A stretch of DNA of 57,306 nucleotides, from the NCBI GenBank assembly GCA_029983675.1, contig JASBYY010000014.1:1-57306 (forward strand). The letters are read 5' to 3'. Positions 36,549 to 45,383 of this stretch are shown in pieces. Positions within the stretch are counted from its first letter, which is position 1. Every line of letters starts with the position of its first letter. The translations under genes and the position numbers were made by a program. The notes under the pieces were generated by a model. It made no database searches, was not told the DNA's origin, and saw only the letters and a program-made list of their open reading frames with translations. Origin of the DNA: Bacteroidales bacterium. Lineage in GTDB: Bacteria > Bacteroidota > Bacteroidia > Bacteroidales > F082.

Positions 36549-36563
36549 TGGCATGAGATATGC
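36549..36563 (+). promoter_or_regulatory. Sigma-54 promoter of permease 5
   Basis: TGGCATGAGATATGC: -24 box with T for C at its end, GC at the exact 12-bp offset. Transcription start near 36575, leaving a leader of about 105 nt. Confidence 0.8.
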
Positions 36564-36679
36564 TTTGGGATAAAGTAGTTCATGAGTAAAACACGAATGC
36601 AATAGTATAAATTTGATTGTCGTCATGAAAAACTATCCAAAACAGTTTCTAAGCTAAACAACTAAAAAATAAATACGTC

Positions 36680-39085
36680 ATGTTCAAGAATTTTATCATC
36701 ACCTTAAAACGTTTCACTGCATCATCCGTGCTGAACATCATTGGTTTGGCAGTAGCTTTTGTAACCGCCTACCTGATTTTGGTGCAGTTGCACTACGACT
36801 TTTCCTTCAACAAAAGCATCAAGGATGCCGACAAGATTTTCCTCATCGAAATGAAATCGAGTTATGAAGATGACAAATACCATTCTTTCTCGTCGCGTCC
36901 GGTAGGTGAGGCTTTTTGCAAAGGCAATCCTTCCATTGATAAATACGGTATTGCTCCGCCTTACAGCATGAACAGTCCTGTTGTCATGCAGGAGGGTGCC
37001 GACTATCGCAGGGGAACCTTGGGCTATACCTGGGGCGCAACGGCATCGTCGCTCGATGTGTTGGGTGTGCGTGCTATAAGAGGTAGCCTCGACAAACTAA
37101 AGGATGGAGATCCTAACATTGTGCTCACCGAGTCGGCAGCAACCCGTTTGGGACTTGACATTGACGGAACTTTCTGTTTCGGGAACGAATGGAACCCCGA
37201 CAATCTACTGACGGTGGTTGCCATCATCCCCGATTTCCCCGTAAACTCCGACTGGAAGAGCGTAGAATCCATCAAAGATTTTGGCGATCAGTTCATTGAT
37301 AATACCAGCGAGTGGAGTTTCCCCTACTACATCAAGCTGCGTTCGGCCGATGATGCGGCTGTCTGTTTGGAAGTGGGGAAGAACAAGGTCAGGGAGTTCC
37401 TGAAAAGCAAAGCCGACCCCAATGAAGCCGGAGCGGAAGCGGATGAAACAGAGGATAATGTGGATCATATCCGCATCGTTCCCATTACTGACCTTTATAT
37501 CATGTCGGACAGCAACAGCGGGACCAAAGGCAACAAAGCCACAAGCCTGACCCTGCTTGTTATCGCCATATTGGTGATAGCCATTGCCTTTATCAACTTC
37601 ATTAACTTTTTCATGGCCATGGTGCCTCGTCGTTTGCAGGGCGTGAACGCACATCGGGTTTACGGCTGTTCGCTTATGAAAATGCGCTTGAGCATCCTGC
37701 TTGAATCATCGGGCTTGGTGATGCTTGCCCTCTTGGTGGGATGGCTGCTTATGCTTGCGCTGCAATCGTCCTCCATCGGCGATTTCATTTCCGCTTCGGT
37801 TCGTCCAAGCGATAATGTCGGTTTGGCGCTTCTGCTGGCTGCCGCAAGCCTGTTAGTCGCCCTCGCGGTGGGCGTTTATCCCGCTTATTACCTCACCTCG
37901 TTTCCCTTGGCGGTGGCTTCAAAGGGCGGTTTCGTGTCATCGAAGTCGGGGCAGCGTTTGCGCATGGTTTTGGTGGGAGTGCAGTTTTTCATTTCCCTAT
38001 CCTTGATTATCTGCGCTTCTTTTGTCAAGTTGCAGCATGATTATATGATGCGTTACGACATGGGGTTTGACAAGTCGCATCTGCTTTGTGGAAACATTCC
38101 GTGGAGAGTGGTCAATAACTTTGAGAACCGCGAAGCCTTTGCCGCAGAGCTGAAGAAAAATCCCCAAATTGTGGATGTGGCTTACGCCAACGGCCCCTTG
38201 GTGTCGCCCGGACGTATGGGCTGGGGCCGTCCTTATAAAGGCGAAAATATCAGTTTCCAATGCTATCCTGTTTCCTATAACTTCTTGGATTTCATGGGGA
38301 TAAAAATCGAAGAGGGCGTGGATTTTTCCAAAGCCGACGAAATGGATACCTCTGGCGTTTTCATTTTCAACCGTTGCGCCCAGCAAGAGTTCGGGCTAAG
38401 CCTTGAGGACAAACTGGAAGGACATAACGGCAATACAAGGATTGCGGGTTTTTGTAAGGATTTCAATTACAAGCCCTTGCAATATAAAAACATGCCATTT
38501 GCGTTTTATGTCTTTGGCCCCAAGAGCTGGAAAATATTAGACCAGCTGTATGTGCGCACCGCCGACCATGCCGATATTCTTCAGGTCATCAGTACCATCA
38601 AGGATGAAGTAGTGAAATTTTCACCCGCCACCGACCCCAACGCGCTTGATTTCGATTTCTTCGATGTGGAACTGGGGCGTAACTACCGGAAAGAGCAGAA
38701 GCTGACAACTCTAATTGCTTTGTTCTCATTGGTTTCCATCATCATTTCGCTGATGGGCGTGTTTGGCCTAGTGCTTTTCGAGACACAATACCGCCGCAAG
38801 GAAATCGGCATACGCCGCGTGCACGGAAGCAGTATTCATGCGATATTGGTTATATTCAACACCCAATTTGTGCGTATCGTGTTGGTTTGTTTTGTGCTGG
38901 CCGTTCCGGTGAGCAGTTTTATCATGAACCGTTGGCTGAGCCACTTTGCCTACCATACTCCCCTGTATTGGTGGGTGTTTGCCTTGGCACTGTTGGTCGT
39001 GCTACTTATCACCGTTGTTACCGTAACTGTCCGTAGCTGGAGAACCGCCGCCGCCAATCCCGTGGAAGCGATAAAGAATGAATGA
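36680..39085 (+). CDS. ABC transporter permease, double FtsX/MacB type (5)
   Basis: 801-aa double-FtsX permease: helix 1 (SVLNIIGLAVAFVTAYLILV), MacB-like periplasmic domain, three helices at about 285-420, second FtsX unit, tail NPVEAIKNE. It has its own sigma-54 promoter and no ATPase neighbour. It is separated from the other permeases by the 12-kb protease cargo but shares their control element, so it belongs to the same regulon. Confidence 0.92.
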   Translation: MFKNFIITLKRFTASSVLNIIGLAVAFVTAYLILVQLHYDFSFNKSIKDADKIFLIEMKSSYEDDKYHSFSSRPVGEAFCKGNPSIDKYGIAPPYSMNSPVVMQEGADYRRGTLGYTWGATASSLDVLGVRAIRGSLDKLKDGDPNIVLTESAATRLGLDIDGTFCFGNEWNPDNLLTVVAIIPDFPVNSDWKSVESIKDFGDQFIDNTSEWSFPYYIKLRSADDAAVCLEVGKNKVREFLKSKADPNEAGAEADETEDNVDHIRIVPITDLYIMSDSNSGTKGNKATSLTLLVIAILVIAIAFINFINFFMAMVPRRLQGVNAHRVYGCSLMKMRLSILLESSGLVMLALLVGWLLMLALQSSSIGDFISASVRPSDNVGLALLLAAASLLVALAVGVYPAYYLTSFPLAVASKGGFVSSKSGQRLRMVLVGVQFFISLSLIICASFVKLQHDYMMRYDMGFDKSHLLCGNIPWRVVNNFENREAFAAELKKNPQIVDVAYANGPLVSPGRMGWGRPYKGENISFQCYPVSYNFLDFMGIKIEEGVDFSKADEMDTSGVFIFNRCAQQEFGLSLEDKLEGHNGNTRIAGFCKDFNYKPLQYKNMPFAFYVFGPKSWKILDQLYVRTADHADILQVISTIKDEVVKFSPATDPNALDFDFFDVELGRNYRKEQKLTTLIALFSLVSIIISLMGVFGLVLFETQYRRKEIGIRRVHGSSIHAILVIFNTQFVRIVLVCFVLAVPVSSFIMNRWLSHFAYHTPLYWWVFALALLVVLLITVVTVTVRSWRTAAANPVEAIKNE

Positions 39086-39186
39086 TTGAGAATGAAAAGT
39101 GGGCGGAAAATGGCTAATGGACAACAACGCATCAACAAGATTATGTTTTTTTGGTAATTTTTTTTCGGTAATCTGAAAATTTGAAG

Positions 39187-39194
39187 TATCTTTG
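39187..39194 (+). promoter_or_regulatory. -7 element of the ATPase/two-component operon
   Basis: TATCTTTG fits TAnnTTTG and lies 19 bp before the ATG at 39213. The upstream -33 box is weak. It excludes the TTG at 39192 as a start. Confidence 0.5.
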
Positions 39195-39212
39195 TCCCAA
39201 ACTTATTGTGTT

Positions 39213-40349
39213 ATGATGGAGCATATCAATCCGTTTGTTGTTTCAGGCAAGATAGCCCCCGATTATTTCTGTGATAGGGTCGAGGAGGCGTTGCAGTTGG
39301 AGAAAGCGCTTAGTAATCAGTTGAATGTGGTGCTTACCTCGGCTCGTCGTATGGGGAAAACTTCGCTCGTTGACTTTGTTTTTGACAAACCGGCAATTAG
39401 CGGGAATTATGTCACTATTTCTGTTGATATTTTACATACCACTACGTTTCGCGAGTTTATTCTTGCTTTCGGAACCGCTGTTTTTGATCATGTGGCAACG
39501 CGGAGCGAGAAACTGCGCAAGCAATTTGTCTCCTTTCTGAAGTCGCTTAGTGCCAGTTTCGGCTACGACACAATTCAAAATGTGCCAACTTTTGACATCA
39601 AGTTGGGCGATGTGCAGCGTCCCGAATACACGCTCGTCGAGATTTTTGATTATCTTGAATCCGTTGACAAGCCTTGTATCATTGTCATTGATGAGTTTCA
39701 GCAAATCACGCACTATCCCGAAAAGAATGTCGAGGCCTTGCTTCGGACACACATTCAAAAATTGTCCAATGCTTTCTTTGTGTTCTCAGGCAGTCGGCGC
39801 AGGTTAATGGAGGAAATGTTTTTCTCTTCGAAGCGACCTTTCTATCAGAGTGCAAAATCCATCAGGCTTGAACCCATTGCGATGGATGTTTACATGGAAT
39901 TTGCCATACGTCACTTTCGGCAGGCAAAAAAAGAGATCACTCAAGAGGCTTTCACCCATGTGTATGAGACTTTTTGGGGTGTGACTTTTTATGTTCAACG
40001 TATCATGAAAGATGCGTTTGCAGAGACAAGGAAGGGTGCGACGTGTGATATCCATGCTGTAAAACAATGGATTGAAGGCTATATCGAAGAGAATGATTCG
40101 CGAATACGTGAGCAACTTGCTTTTGTCACTGAGGTTCAGAAAGAGTTGCTTTATGCCATTCACGAAGAAGGGCGAGTGCAGAGCATCACCTCAACTGCAT
40201 TCAATAAGAAATACCGTTTGCGTTCTCCGAGTTCCACCCAGTCGGCTGCACTCAAACTCTTGGCGTATGATATGATTACTCGGGAAGAGAAAACTTATTC
40301 CATTGCCGATCCGTTGATGAGCCTTTGGTTGGATAGAAGAAAAGTATAG
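39213..40349 (+). CDS. AAA-type ATP-binding protein (ATPase_2-like)
   Basis: 378 aa (ATG at 39216 also possible: MEHINPFVVSGKI). P-loop TSARRMGKTSL near residues 40-50, Walker B IIVIDEFQQI, sensor-like VFSGSRRRLM, and a C-terminal winged-helix-like part (AIHEEGRVQSITSTAFNKKY). The family is common in Bacteroidota and archaea; its role is unknown. Only 4 bp separate it from the response regulator gene, so it is probably co-transcribed with the two-component system. Whether it takes part in signalling is open. Confidence 0.82.
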   Translation: MMEHINPFVVSGKIAPDYFCDRVEEALQLEKALSNQLNVVLTSARRMGKTSLVDFVFDKPAISGNYVTISVDILHTTTFREFILAFGTAVFDHVATRSEKLRKQFVSFLKSLSASFGYDTIQNVPTFDIKLGDVQRPEYTLVEIFDYLESVDKPCIIVIDEFQQITHYPEKNVEALLRTHIQKLSNAFFVFSGSRRRLMEEMFFSSKRPFYQSAKSIRLEPIAMDVYMEFAIRHFRQAKKEITQEAFTHVYETFWGVTFYVQRIMKDAFAETRKGATCDIHAVKQWIEGYIEENDSRIREQLAFVTEVQKELLYAIHEEGRVQSITSTAFNKKYRLRSPSSTQSAALKLLAYDMITREEKTYSIADPLMSLWLDRRKV

Positions 40350-40353
40350 CACC

Positions 40354-41706
40354 ATGTCAAAACTGAAATCGAAAATATTAGTCGTTGACGACAATGTAGG
40401 TATCCGAGCTGCGTTGAACATTCTGCTGTCGCAGTATTTCAGCGAGGTGGAGCTATTGTCGTCTCCAAAGGAACTGTTAAGCCACGTGAGGTCTTTCCAT
40501 CCCGACGTGGTGTTGTTGGATATGAATTTTGAGTCGGATATCAATACCGGCAACGAGGGACTTTTCTGGCTTTCGGAGTTGAAACGCAATGCACCCAATG
40601 TGGAGGTGGTGCTTTTTACGGCATACGCCGACATTGCCTTGGCGGTGGAGGGGATGAAACGTGGAGCCTTCGATTTTGTGGTCAAGCCTTGGGATAACGC
40701 CAAATTGCTGGGCATCCTTGAGGAGGCTTGCGGAAAAGGCAAACCCAAGAGGACAGCGGAACCAACCGCCGATTCGACAGCGATGCTCTGGGGCGATAGT
40801 CCGGCCATGAATGAGATTCACCGCATGGTCGGAAAGATAGCTCCTACCGAAGTCGCAGTGCTGATTACAGGTGAGAATGGAACAGGTAAAGATGTATTGG
40901 CCAACGAGATACATAGACTGTCTTTGCGTTCGGGGCAGCCCATGGTGAGTGTCGATATCGGCGCCATCGCCGAAACCTTGTTCGAAAGCGAATTATTTGG
41001 CCACGTCAAAGGTGCTTTTACCGATGCTTGCTCCGACCATATCGGGAAATTTGAACAAGCCAATGGGACAACCCTCTTTCTTGATGAAATCGGAAACATC
41101 CCGCTCAACCTGCAAGCCAAGCTGTTGCGTGTGCTGCAAAACCGGAGTGTTACAAAGGTGGGCGACGCCAAGGCTGTCCCCATCGACATCCGACTGCTAT
41201 GCGCCACCAACATGGACTTGCCCAAGATGGTCAGGGAAGGGCGTTTCCGCGAAGATTTATTTTACCGCATCAACACCGTGACTTTGCAATTGCCGCCTTT
41301 GCGTGATCGGACGGATGAAATCCCTTCGCTGGCTGCGCTTTTTGTGGAACGGTTCACCCGGAAATACCATCGCGAGGTGAAAGGACTTACCGAAGAGGCC
41401 GTACAGATGTTGCAACGCTGCCGTTGGGATGGTAATATCAGGGAACTGCAAAACAGCATTGAAAAAGTGGTGATTCTTTCCGAATCTCCTCAAATTGATG
41501 TGCAGGACCTTCAACTGCATCTGGAGCAAATGTGTTCCTCTTTCGCCTCGACGGCATCCAATACTGTCGAAACCCTCGACGAATTAGAGGAGCGGGCCAT
41601 TCGCACGGCTATGGAAGAATGTGCAGGAAACCTGTCGTCTGTCGCTAAAATGCTGAATATCAGTCGTCCGACATTGTATAGTAAATTGAAAAAATACGGA
41701 ATTTGA
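40354..41706 (+). CDS. NtrC-family sigma-54-dependent response regulator
   Basis: 450 aa. Receiver domain (phospho-acceptor Asp in VVLLDMNFES), a central AAA+ domain with Walker A GENGTGKD, and the sigma-54-contacting loop ESELFGHVKGAFTDA (GAFTDA instead of GAFTGA). Then Walker B GTTLFLDEIG, the R-finger region, and a C-terminal Fis-type HTH (SSVAKMLNISRPTLYSKLKK). It is the only sigma-54 activator in the window, so it is the likely ligand of the four TGTAAAG-N3-CTTTACA pairs and the switch for the exporter genes. The kinase gene overlaps its last codon. Confidence 0.95.
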   Translation: MSKLKSKILVVDDNVGIRAALNILLSQYFSEVELLSSPKELLSHVRSFHPDVVLLDMNFESDINTGNEGLFWLSELKRNAPNVEVVLFTAYADIALAVEGMKRGAFDFVVKPWDNAKLLGILEEACGKGKPKRTAEPTADSTAMLWGDSPAMNEIHRMVGKIAPTEVAVLITGENGTGKDVLANEIHRLSLRSGQPMVSVDIGAIAETLFESELFGHVKGAFTDACSDHIGKFEQANGTTLFLDEIGNIPLNLQAKLLRVLQNRSVTKVGDAKAVPIDIRLLCATNMDLPKMVREGRFREDLFYRINTVTLQLPPLRDRTDEIPSLAALFVERFTRKYHREVKGLTEEAVQMLQRCRWDGNIRELQNSIEKVVILSESPQIDVQDLQLHLEQMCSSFASTASNTVETLDELEERAIRTAMEECAGNLSSVAKMLNISRPTLYSKLKKYGI

Positions 41707-42929
41707 ACACCCTGCAAGTCATACTGATCGCTTGTTCTTCCGCTGCAATAGCCTTTGTCATTGCTGCCCTTTATTTTACGCGGCGGACACAGAAAAAGGT
41801 CGGTTATATGCTTGATGCCTTGGAGGATAAGGAGACGAACTTCCGTTTCAAGGAGGTGAAAGTGATCGGGAAGCGTTTCAATAAGACCTTGAACCGTATC
41901 CGAACCATTTTCGACCGTGAAGCGGAAGAAATCAAGGAGCAGGAGCGATACTACGGGCAGATGCTGGATCATGTACTCACGGGAACCATTGCTTATGAAA
42001 CACATACGGAGCGTGTCGTGTATTCCAACCGGCAGGCGTTGGCCTTGTTGGGCTTTTCGTCGTTGAGCAACCTGAGGCAATTGCAGATGCATTCAAAGGA
42101 GGTGTATGCGGCTTTTAGAAACGTGTCAGAAGAAAATGCCCAAAAGGCGCGTTTTTATTCGGACCACTCCACTTGTCGCATCTCTTTGTTGGCGACAGAA
42201 ACGACACTTGCGGGAAAACAAGTCAAAATTGTGACATTCAATGATTTGGGAGAGGAAATGGAGGAGAATGAAACCGCATCGTGGACCCGATTGATACGTG
42301 TGCTGACCCATGAAATCATGAATACGGTTTCGCCAATCGCCTCCCTGTCGGAGACTTTGCAGGGGTATGTGGAACAGTCTGAAACGAAAAACGGAACGGC
42401 AATGCACGTTGACTTGAAGACGGGATTGGAAACCATTTCGGCTTCTTCAAGAGGACTGATCCGTTTTGTGGACTCGTATAGGAATGTGCTGCGGGTCGCC
42501 ACGCCGGTGCGCAAGGCGTTGTATGTCAGGGATGTGATGGAAAATGTCATCAAGCTATCTGCTGCTTTCGGACTGGAACTCTGTTTTGTCGAAAAGTCGG
42601 ACGATGTGCTGCTCTATGCCGATGAAGGGCAAATCACCCAAATCCTGATCAATTTGGTGAAGAATGCGGCGCAAGCCAAGGCAAGCCGTGTCGATATTTC
42701 AGCGGAAATAGACAGATACGATGCGGTTGTAATCACAGTTGCCAACGATGGTGTTCCCATCAGCGAAGCATCGCGGGAGGAGATTTTTGTTCCGTTTTTC
42801 ACGACCAAACAAGAAGGTTCGGGCATCGGGCTTAGCCTGTCGCGACAAATCATGCGCCTGCATGGCGGATCGCTCACCTTGCAACGAAGCGATGAAAAAG
42901 GAACGGTTTTTGTATTGGTATTTAAGTAG
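41703..42929 (+). CDS. Sensor histidine kinase
   Basis: 408 aa, TTG start overlapping the regulator stop by 4 bp. A single N-terminal membrane helix (LIACSSAAIAFVIAALYF), a HAMP/coiled linker, a PAS-like domain (about residues 80-185), the phospho-acceptor box LTHEIMNTVSPI, and a HATPase domain with N-box QILINLVKNAAQA and glycine boxes GSGIGLSLSR. With only one helix and almost no periplasmic loop, it probably senses an intracellular or membrane-level signal. It phosphorylates the NtrC-type regulator. Confidence 0.94.
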   Translation: MNTLQVILIACSSAAIAFVIAALYFTRRTQKKVGYMLDALEDKETNFRFKEVKVIGKRFNKTLNRIRTIFDREAEEIKEQERYYGQMLDHVLTGTIAYETHTERVVYSNRQALALLGFSSLSNLRQLQMHSKEVYAAFRNVSEENAQKARFYSDHSTCRISLLATETTLAGKQVKIVTFNDLGEEMEENETASWTRLIRVLTHEIMNTVSPIASLSETLQGYVEQSETKNGTAMHVDLKTGLETISASSRGLIRFVDSYRNVLRVATPVRKALYVRDVMENVIKLSAAFGLELCFVEKSDDVLLYADEGQITQILINLVKNAAQAKASRVDISAEIDRYDAVVITVANDGVPISEASREEIFVPFFTTKQEGSGIGLSLSRQIMRLHGGSLTLQRSDEKGTVFVLVFK

Positions 42930-43037
42930 GCGAAAGAATAAAAAAAGTAAGTATTTGAATAATAATGAAATATGGTTGTGTGTGAAGAAATTGTAAATAA
43001 GAGAGTTGTGTGTCTGTTAAGGCACAAAAGAGGTTGG

Positions 43038-43484
43038 ATGGTGGCTTTGCTGCTTTTATCCGCGCTCTTTCAAGTGCAATGTCATTCCGTTTCGTACACC
43101 CAGCGGACTTTTAGCAAAGAAGACGCTAATGTCCGTTACTATGCGATTTGGCAAGAAGGAAAGCCTTCGCTTTTGGTGGTGGTGGCTTCGGAAAATTTGG
43201 TCTTCGATGAACGACCTGTGCTGCATTTGCGGTTTTTTAATGTTGATGAGCCGTTGCGCATCGAAGGCGAACAGCTTCCGATAAAGGTCGTAGAAAATCA
43301 AAGCAAAGCCAGCGCCAAGTTCCCGCTTACCGAAGCACAGGTGCAATTGTTTGCAAATGGCGTAAGCAAAGTGCGTTTGTCAACCTTGCCTTTTACCCAT
43401 GAAAGAGTATTTGGGCACGATAGGATGGGTAAACAGCTGTTCCGGCTTTTCCAAGAAGCAAAGACCAGTGATACTGATTTTTAG
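43038..43484 (+). CDS. Small secreted protein of unknown function
   Basis: 148 aa from the ATG at 43038; an in-frame ATG at 42972 would add 22 residues. The N-terminus MVALLLLSALFQVQC is hydrophobic and could be a signal peptide; the Cys does not follow a good lipobox. No domain recognised. It follows the kinase by about 100 bp and precedes another small secreted protein. Start and function uncertain. Confidence 0.6.
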   Translation: MVALLLLSALFQVQCHSVSYTQRTFSKEDANVRYYAIWQEGKPSLLVVVASENLVFDERPVLHLRFFNVDEPLRIEGEQLPIKVVENQSKASAKFPLTEAQVQLFANGVSKVRLSTLPFTHERVFGHDRMGKQLFRLFQEAKTSDTDF

Positions 43485-43515
43485 TTTGTTTATAATTTAT
43501 AAATATTAGAATATT

Positions 43516-44028
43516 ATGAATAAAATGCAAATCCTGCTATTCGCCATCTTGGTTTCTTCTTCCGGATTTGCTCAAAACATCGACTTGGTGGAGCAACTCC
43601 CTAAAATTGAGGGTTCTTGGCGGTGGAGGCATACCGTAGTTGGAGGGTTTGTGGGTATTGTCGCTCCGCAAAGCGGAGAAGATTTCGTCCTTACATTTGG
43701 ACAAGGAAATAAGATGAGCATAGCTTACAAAGGAGAAATGCTGATTTCAGACGAAACTTTTCAGGTTGCTGTCTCGAAGGACCGTGATCGCGGAAAATAT
43801 GTCATCACTTTTGCCGAGGAGGTGAAGAAACGGATGGAGGAAAAGATGAAAGGTGTTCATGTTCAAGTGATCACATCGGGTTTTGTCGCGATAGAAAAGG
43901 CGTTTGGTCACGATGAGGCCGAAAGTCTTGTGATTTCGGCGGCTACAGGTGTGAACATGGGTTCCGAAGGTGGTCCCGATTTTCACCGTACCTCTTTGTT
44001 CGTTCCAGTAAACAAGGGGAAGGAATAA
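43516..44028 (+). CDS. Small secreted protein of unknown function
   Basis: 170 aa. Signal peptide MNKMQILLFAILVSSSGFAQ. The mature part begins NIDLVEQLPKIEGSWRWRHT, suggestive of a lipocalin-like beta fold (GSWRW followed by alternating strands), but this is only an impression. Starts 31 bp after the previous gene, so possibly co-transcribed with it. Confidence 0.65.
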   Translation: MNKMQILLFAILVSSSGFAQNIDLVEQLPKIEGSWRWRHTVVGGFVGIVAPQSGEDFVLTFGQGNKMSIAYKGEMLISDETFQVAVSKDRDRGKYVITFAEEVKKRMEEKMKGVHVQVITSGFVAIEKAFGHDEAESLVISAATGVNMGSEGGPDFHRTSLFVPVNKGKE

Positions 44029-44092
44029 ACCTGTCATCGCATGGTTCGCGATAATTGCAGGGGTTCGGAAGCCTCACACATAAGATATTCCG

Positions 44093-44100
44093 TATTTTTG
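44093..44100 (+). promoter_or_regulatory. -7 element of the methyltransferase gene
   Basis: TATTTTTG, 14 bp before the ATG at 44115; no clear -33 box noted. Confidence 0.45.
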
Positions 44101-44114
44101 CAAAAATATAGATC

Positions 44115-45287
44115 ATGCACGAAGAGATTTTGGAGCAATTCCTGAGCAGAGTGGTTGAAGCTATCGGGCAAAACACCTTTGTCAGGATGACGCTGAGCAA
44201 GCCGAGGTCGAAACGGGACGAGTTGCGTAATGTTTACGTAAAACCTGTTCTGATTAAGGGCAATCGGCTGTATGCGTTTACCTATCGCTATGAACGCCGC
44301 GACGAGGTGAAAAACTATGATGCCGGTCAGTTGTCCGATGTTTTGAAAGAAATGCTGCCGTCTCGTTTCCTGAATGCCGTTTTATTCACGGTGACGGAGG
44401 ATTTGACCCTGCTGATTACCTCGAAAGGGAAAGCCACCCTGCAATCGAAAAAGGTGCAGGAAAACCGCGAGCAGAATCTGGAACACGACAAGCAGAAAAA
44501 CCGTCTTATCAATCCGGCTAACCCTTGGTGGTATCAGCTTGGACTGACGACCCGAGAAGGTAAAGTGACCGCCGACATGCAGCATAAGTTCAAACAGATT
44601 TGCAAGTATGTCGAAATCGTTGAAAGCCTGCTGAAACCGATGCGTTTTGAAGGCAAGGTGAATATTGCCGACATGGGGGCAGGGAAGGGCTATCTCACTT
44701 TTGCCTTGCACGAACTGCTGACCCAAAGGATGAATATGGAGGTGGATATTAAGGGCGTGGAGATTCGACCTGATTTAGTGCAGAAAATCAATGAGATAAT
44801 CCGTTCTTCGCAACTTGTAGGACTGGAGTTTGTGGAAGGTGCTATCAACACTTTTCGTCCCGAAAACCTTGATGTGCTGATCGCTCTTCATGCCTGTAAC
44901 ACAGCTACCGATGATGCCATTGCTTCGGGCATCAAGGCGGGGACACAGTTGATTTTGTGTGCTCCGTGCTGCCACAAGCAGATCCGGCAGGAGATGGAAC
45001 GTTCGGGCAAGGTGAGTCCCATTACGCAATATGGCATTTTCTTAGAACGTCAGGCCGTCATGATTACCGATACCATTCGGGCTTTGATAATGGAGTATCA
45101 CGGTTATAAGACCCAGATCATGGAATTTGTCGAGATGGAACACACCCCGAAAAACATCTTATTGGTAGGCCGTAGGGTAGAGAAGCCTATCGACAGAGCT
45201 GCTATTGCCTCAAAAATCAGTAGTTTGAAGCAAGAATACGGTATCGAGCAGCTTTATTTGGAAACGGCACTTGGAGTGGCTTTTTAG
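44115..45287 (+). CDS. SAM-dependent methyltransferase (Methyltransf_32-like)
   Basis: 390 aa. The N-terminal 170 residues are a family-specific region. Then comes a Rossmann methyltransferase domain with the SAM-binding motif NIADMGAGKGYLTFALHE, followed by GVEIRPDLV, and the conserved CAPCCHKQ motif. This combination is that of the Methyltransf_32 group of class I methyltransferases, for some of which RNA is the suspected substrate. The substrate cannot be deduced here. Single gene with its own promoter. Confidence 0.85.
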   Translation: MHEEILEQFLSRVVEAIGQNTFVRMTLSKPRSKRDELRNVYVKPVLIKGNRLYAFTYRYERRDEVKNYDAGQLSDVLKEMLPSRFLNAVLFTVTEDLTLLITSKGKATLQSKKVQENREQNLEHDKQKNRLINPANPWWYQLGLTTREGKVTADMQHKFKQICKYVEIVESLLKPMRFEGKVNIADMGAGKGYLTFALHELLTQRMNMEVDIKGVEIRPDLVQKINEIIRSSQLVGLEFVEGAINTFRPENLDVLIALHACNTATDDAIASGIKAGTQLILCAPCCHKQIRQEMERSGKVSPITQYGIFLERQAVMITDTIRALIMEYHGYKTQIMEFVEMEHTPKNILLVGRRVEKPIDRAAIASKISSLKQEYGIEQLYLETALGVAF

Positions 45288-45383
45288 ACATTTTTTGAAT
45301 AAAAGAGACGACGTGTCGTTATTTTTTGTAATTTCGTGCATCTTTTCAAAAGCAACATATTACTTTAAAAAATAGGAATTATC

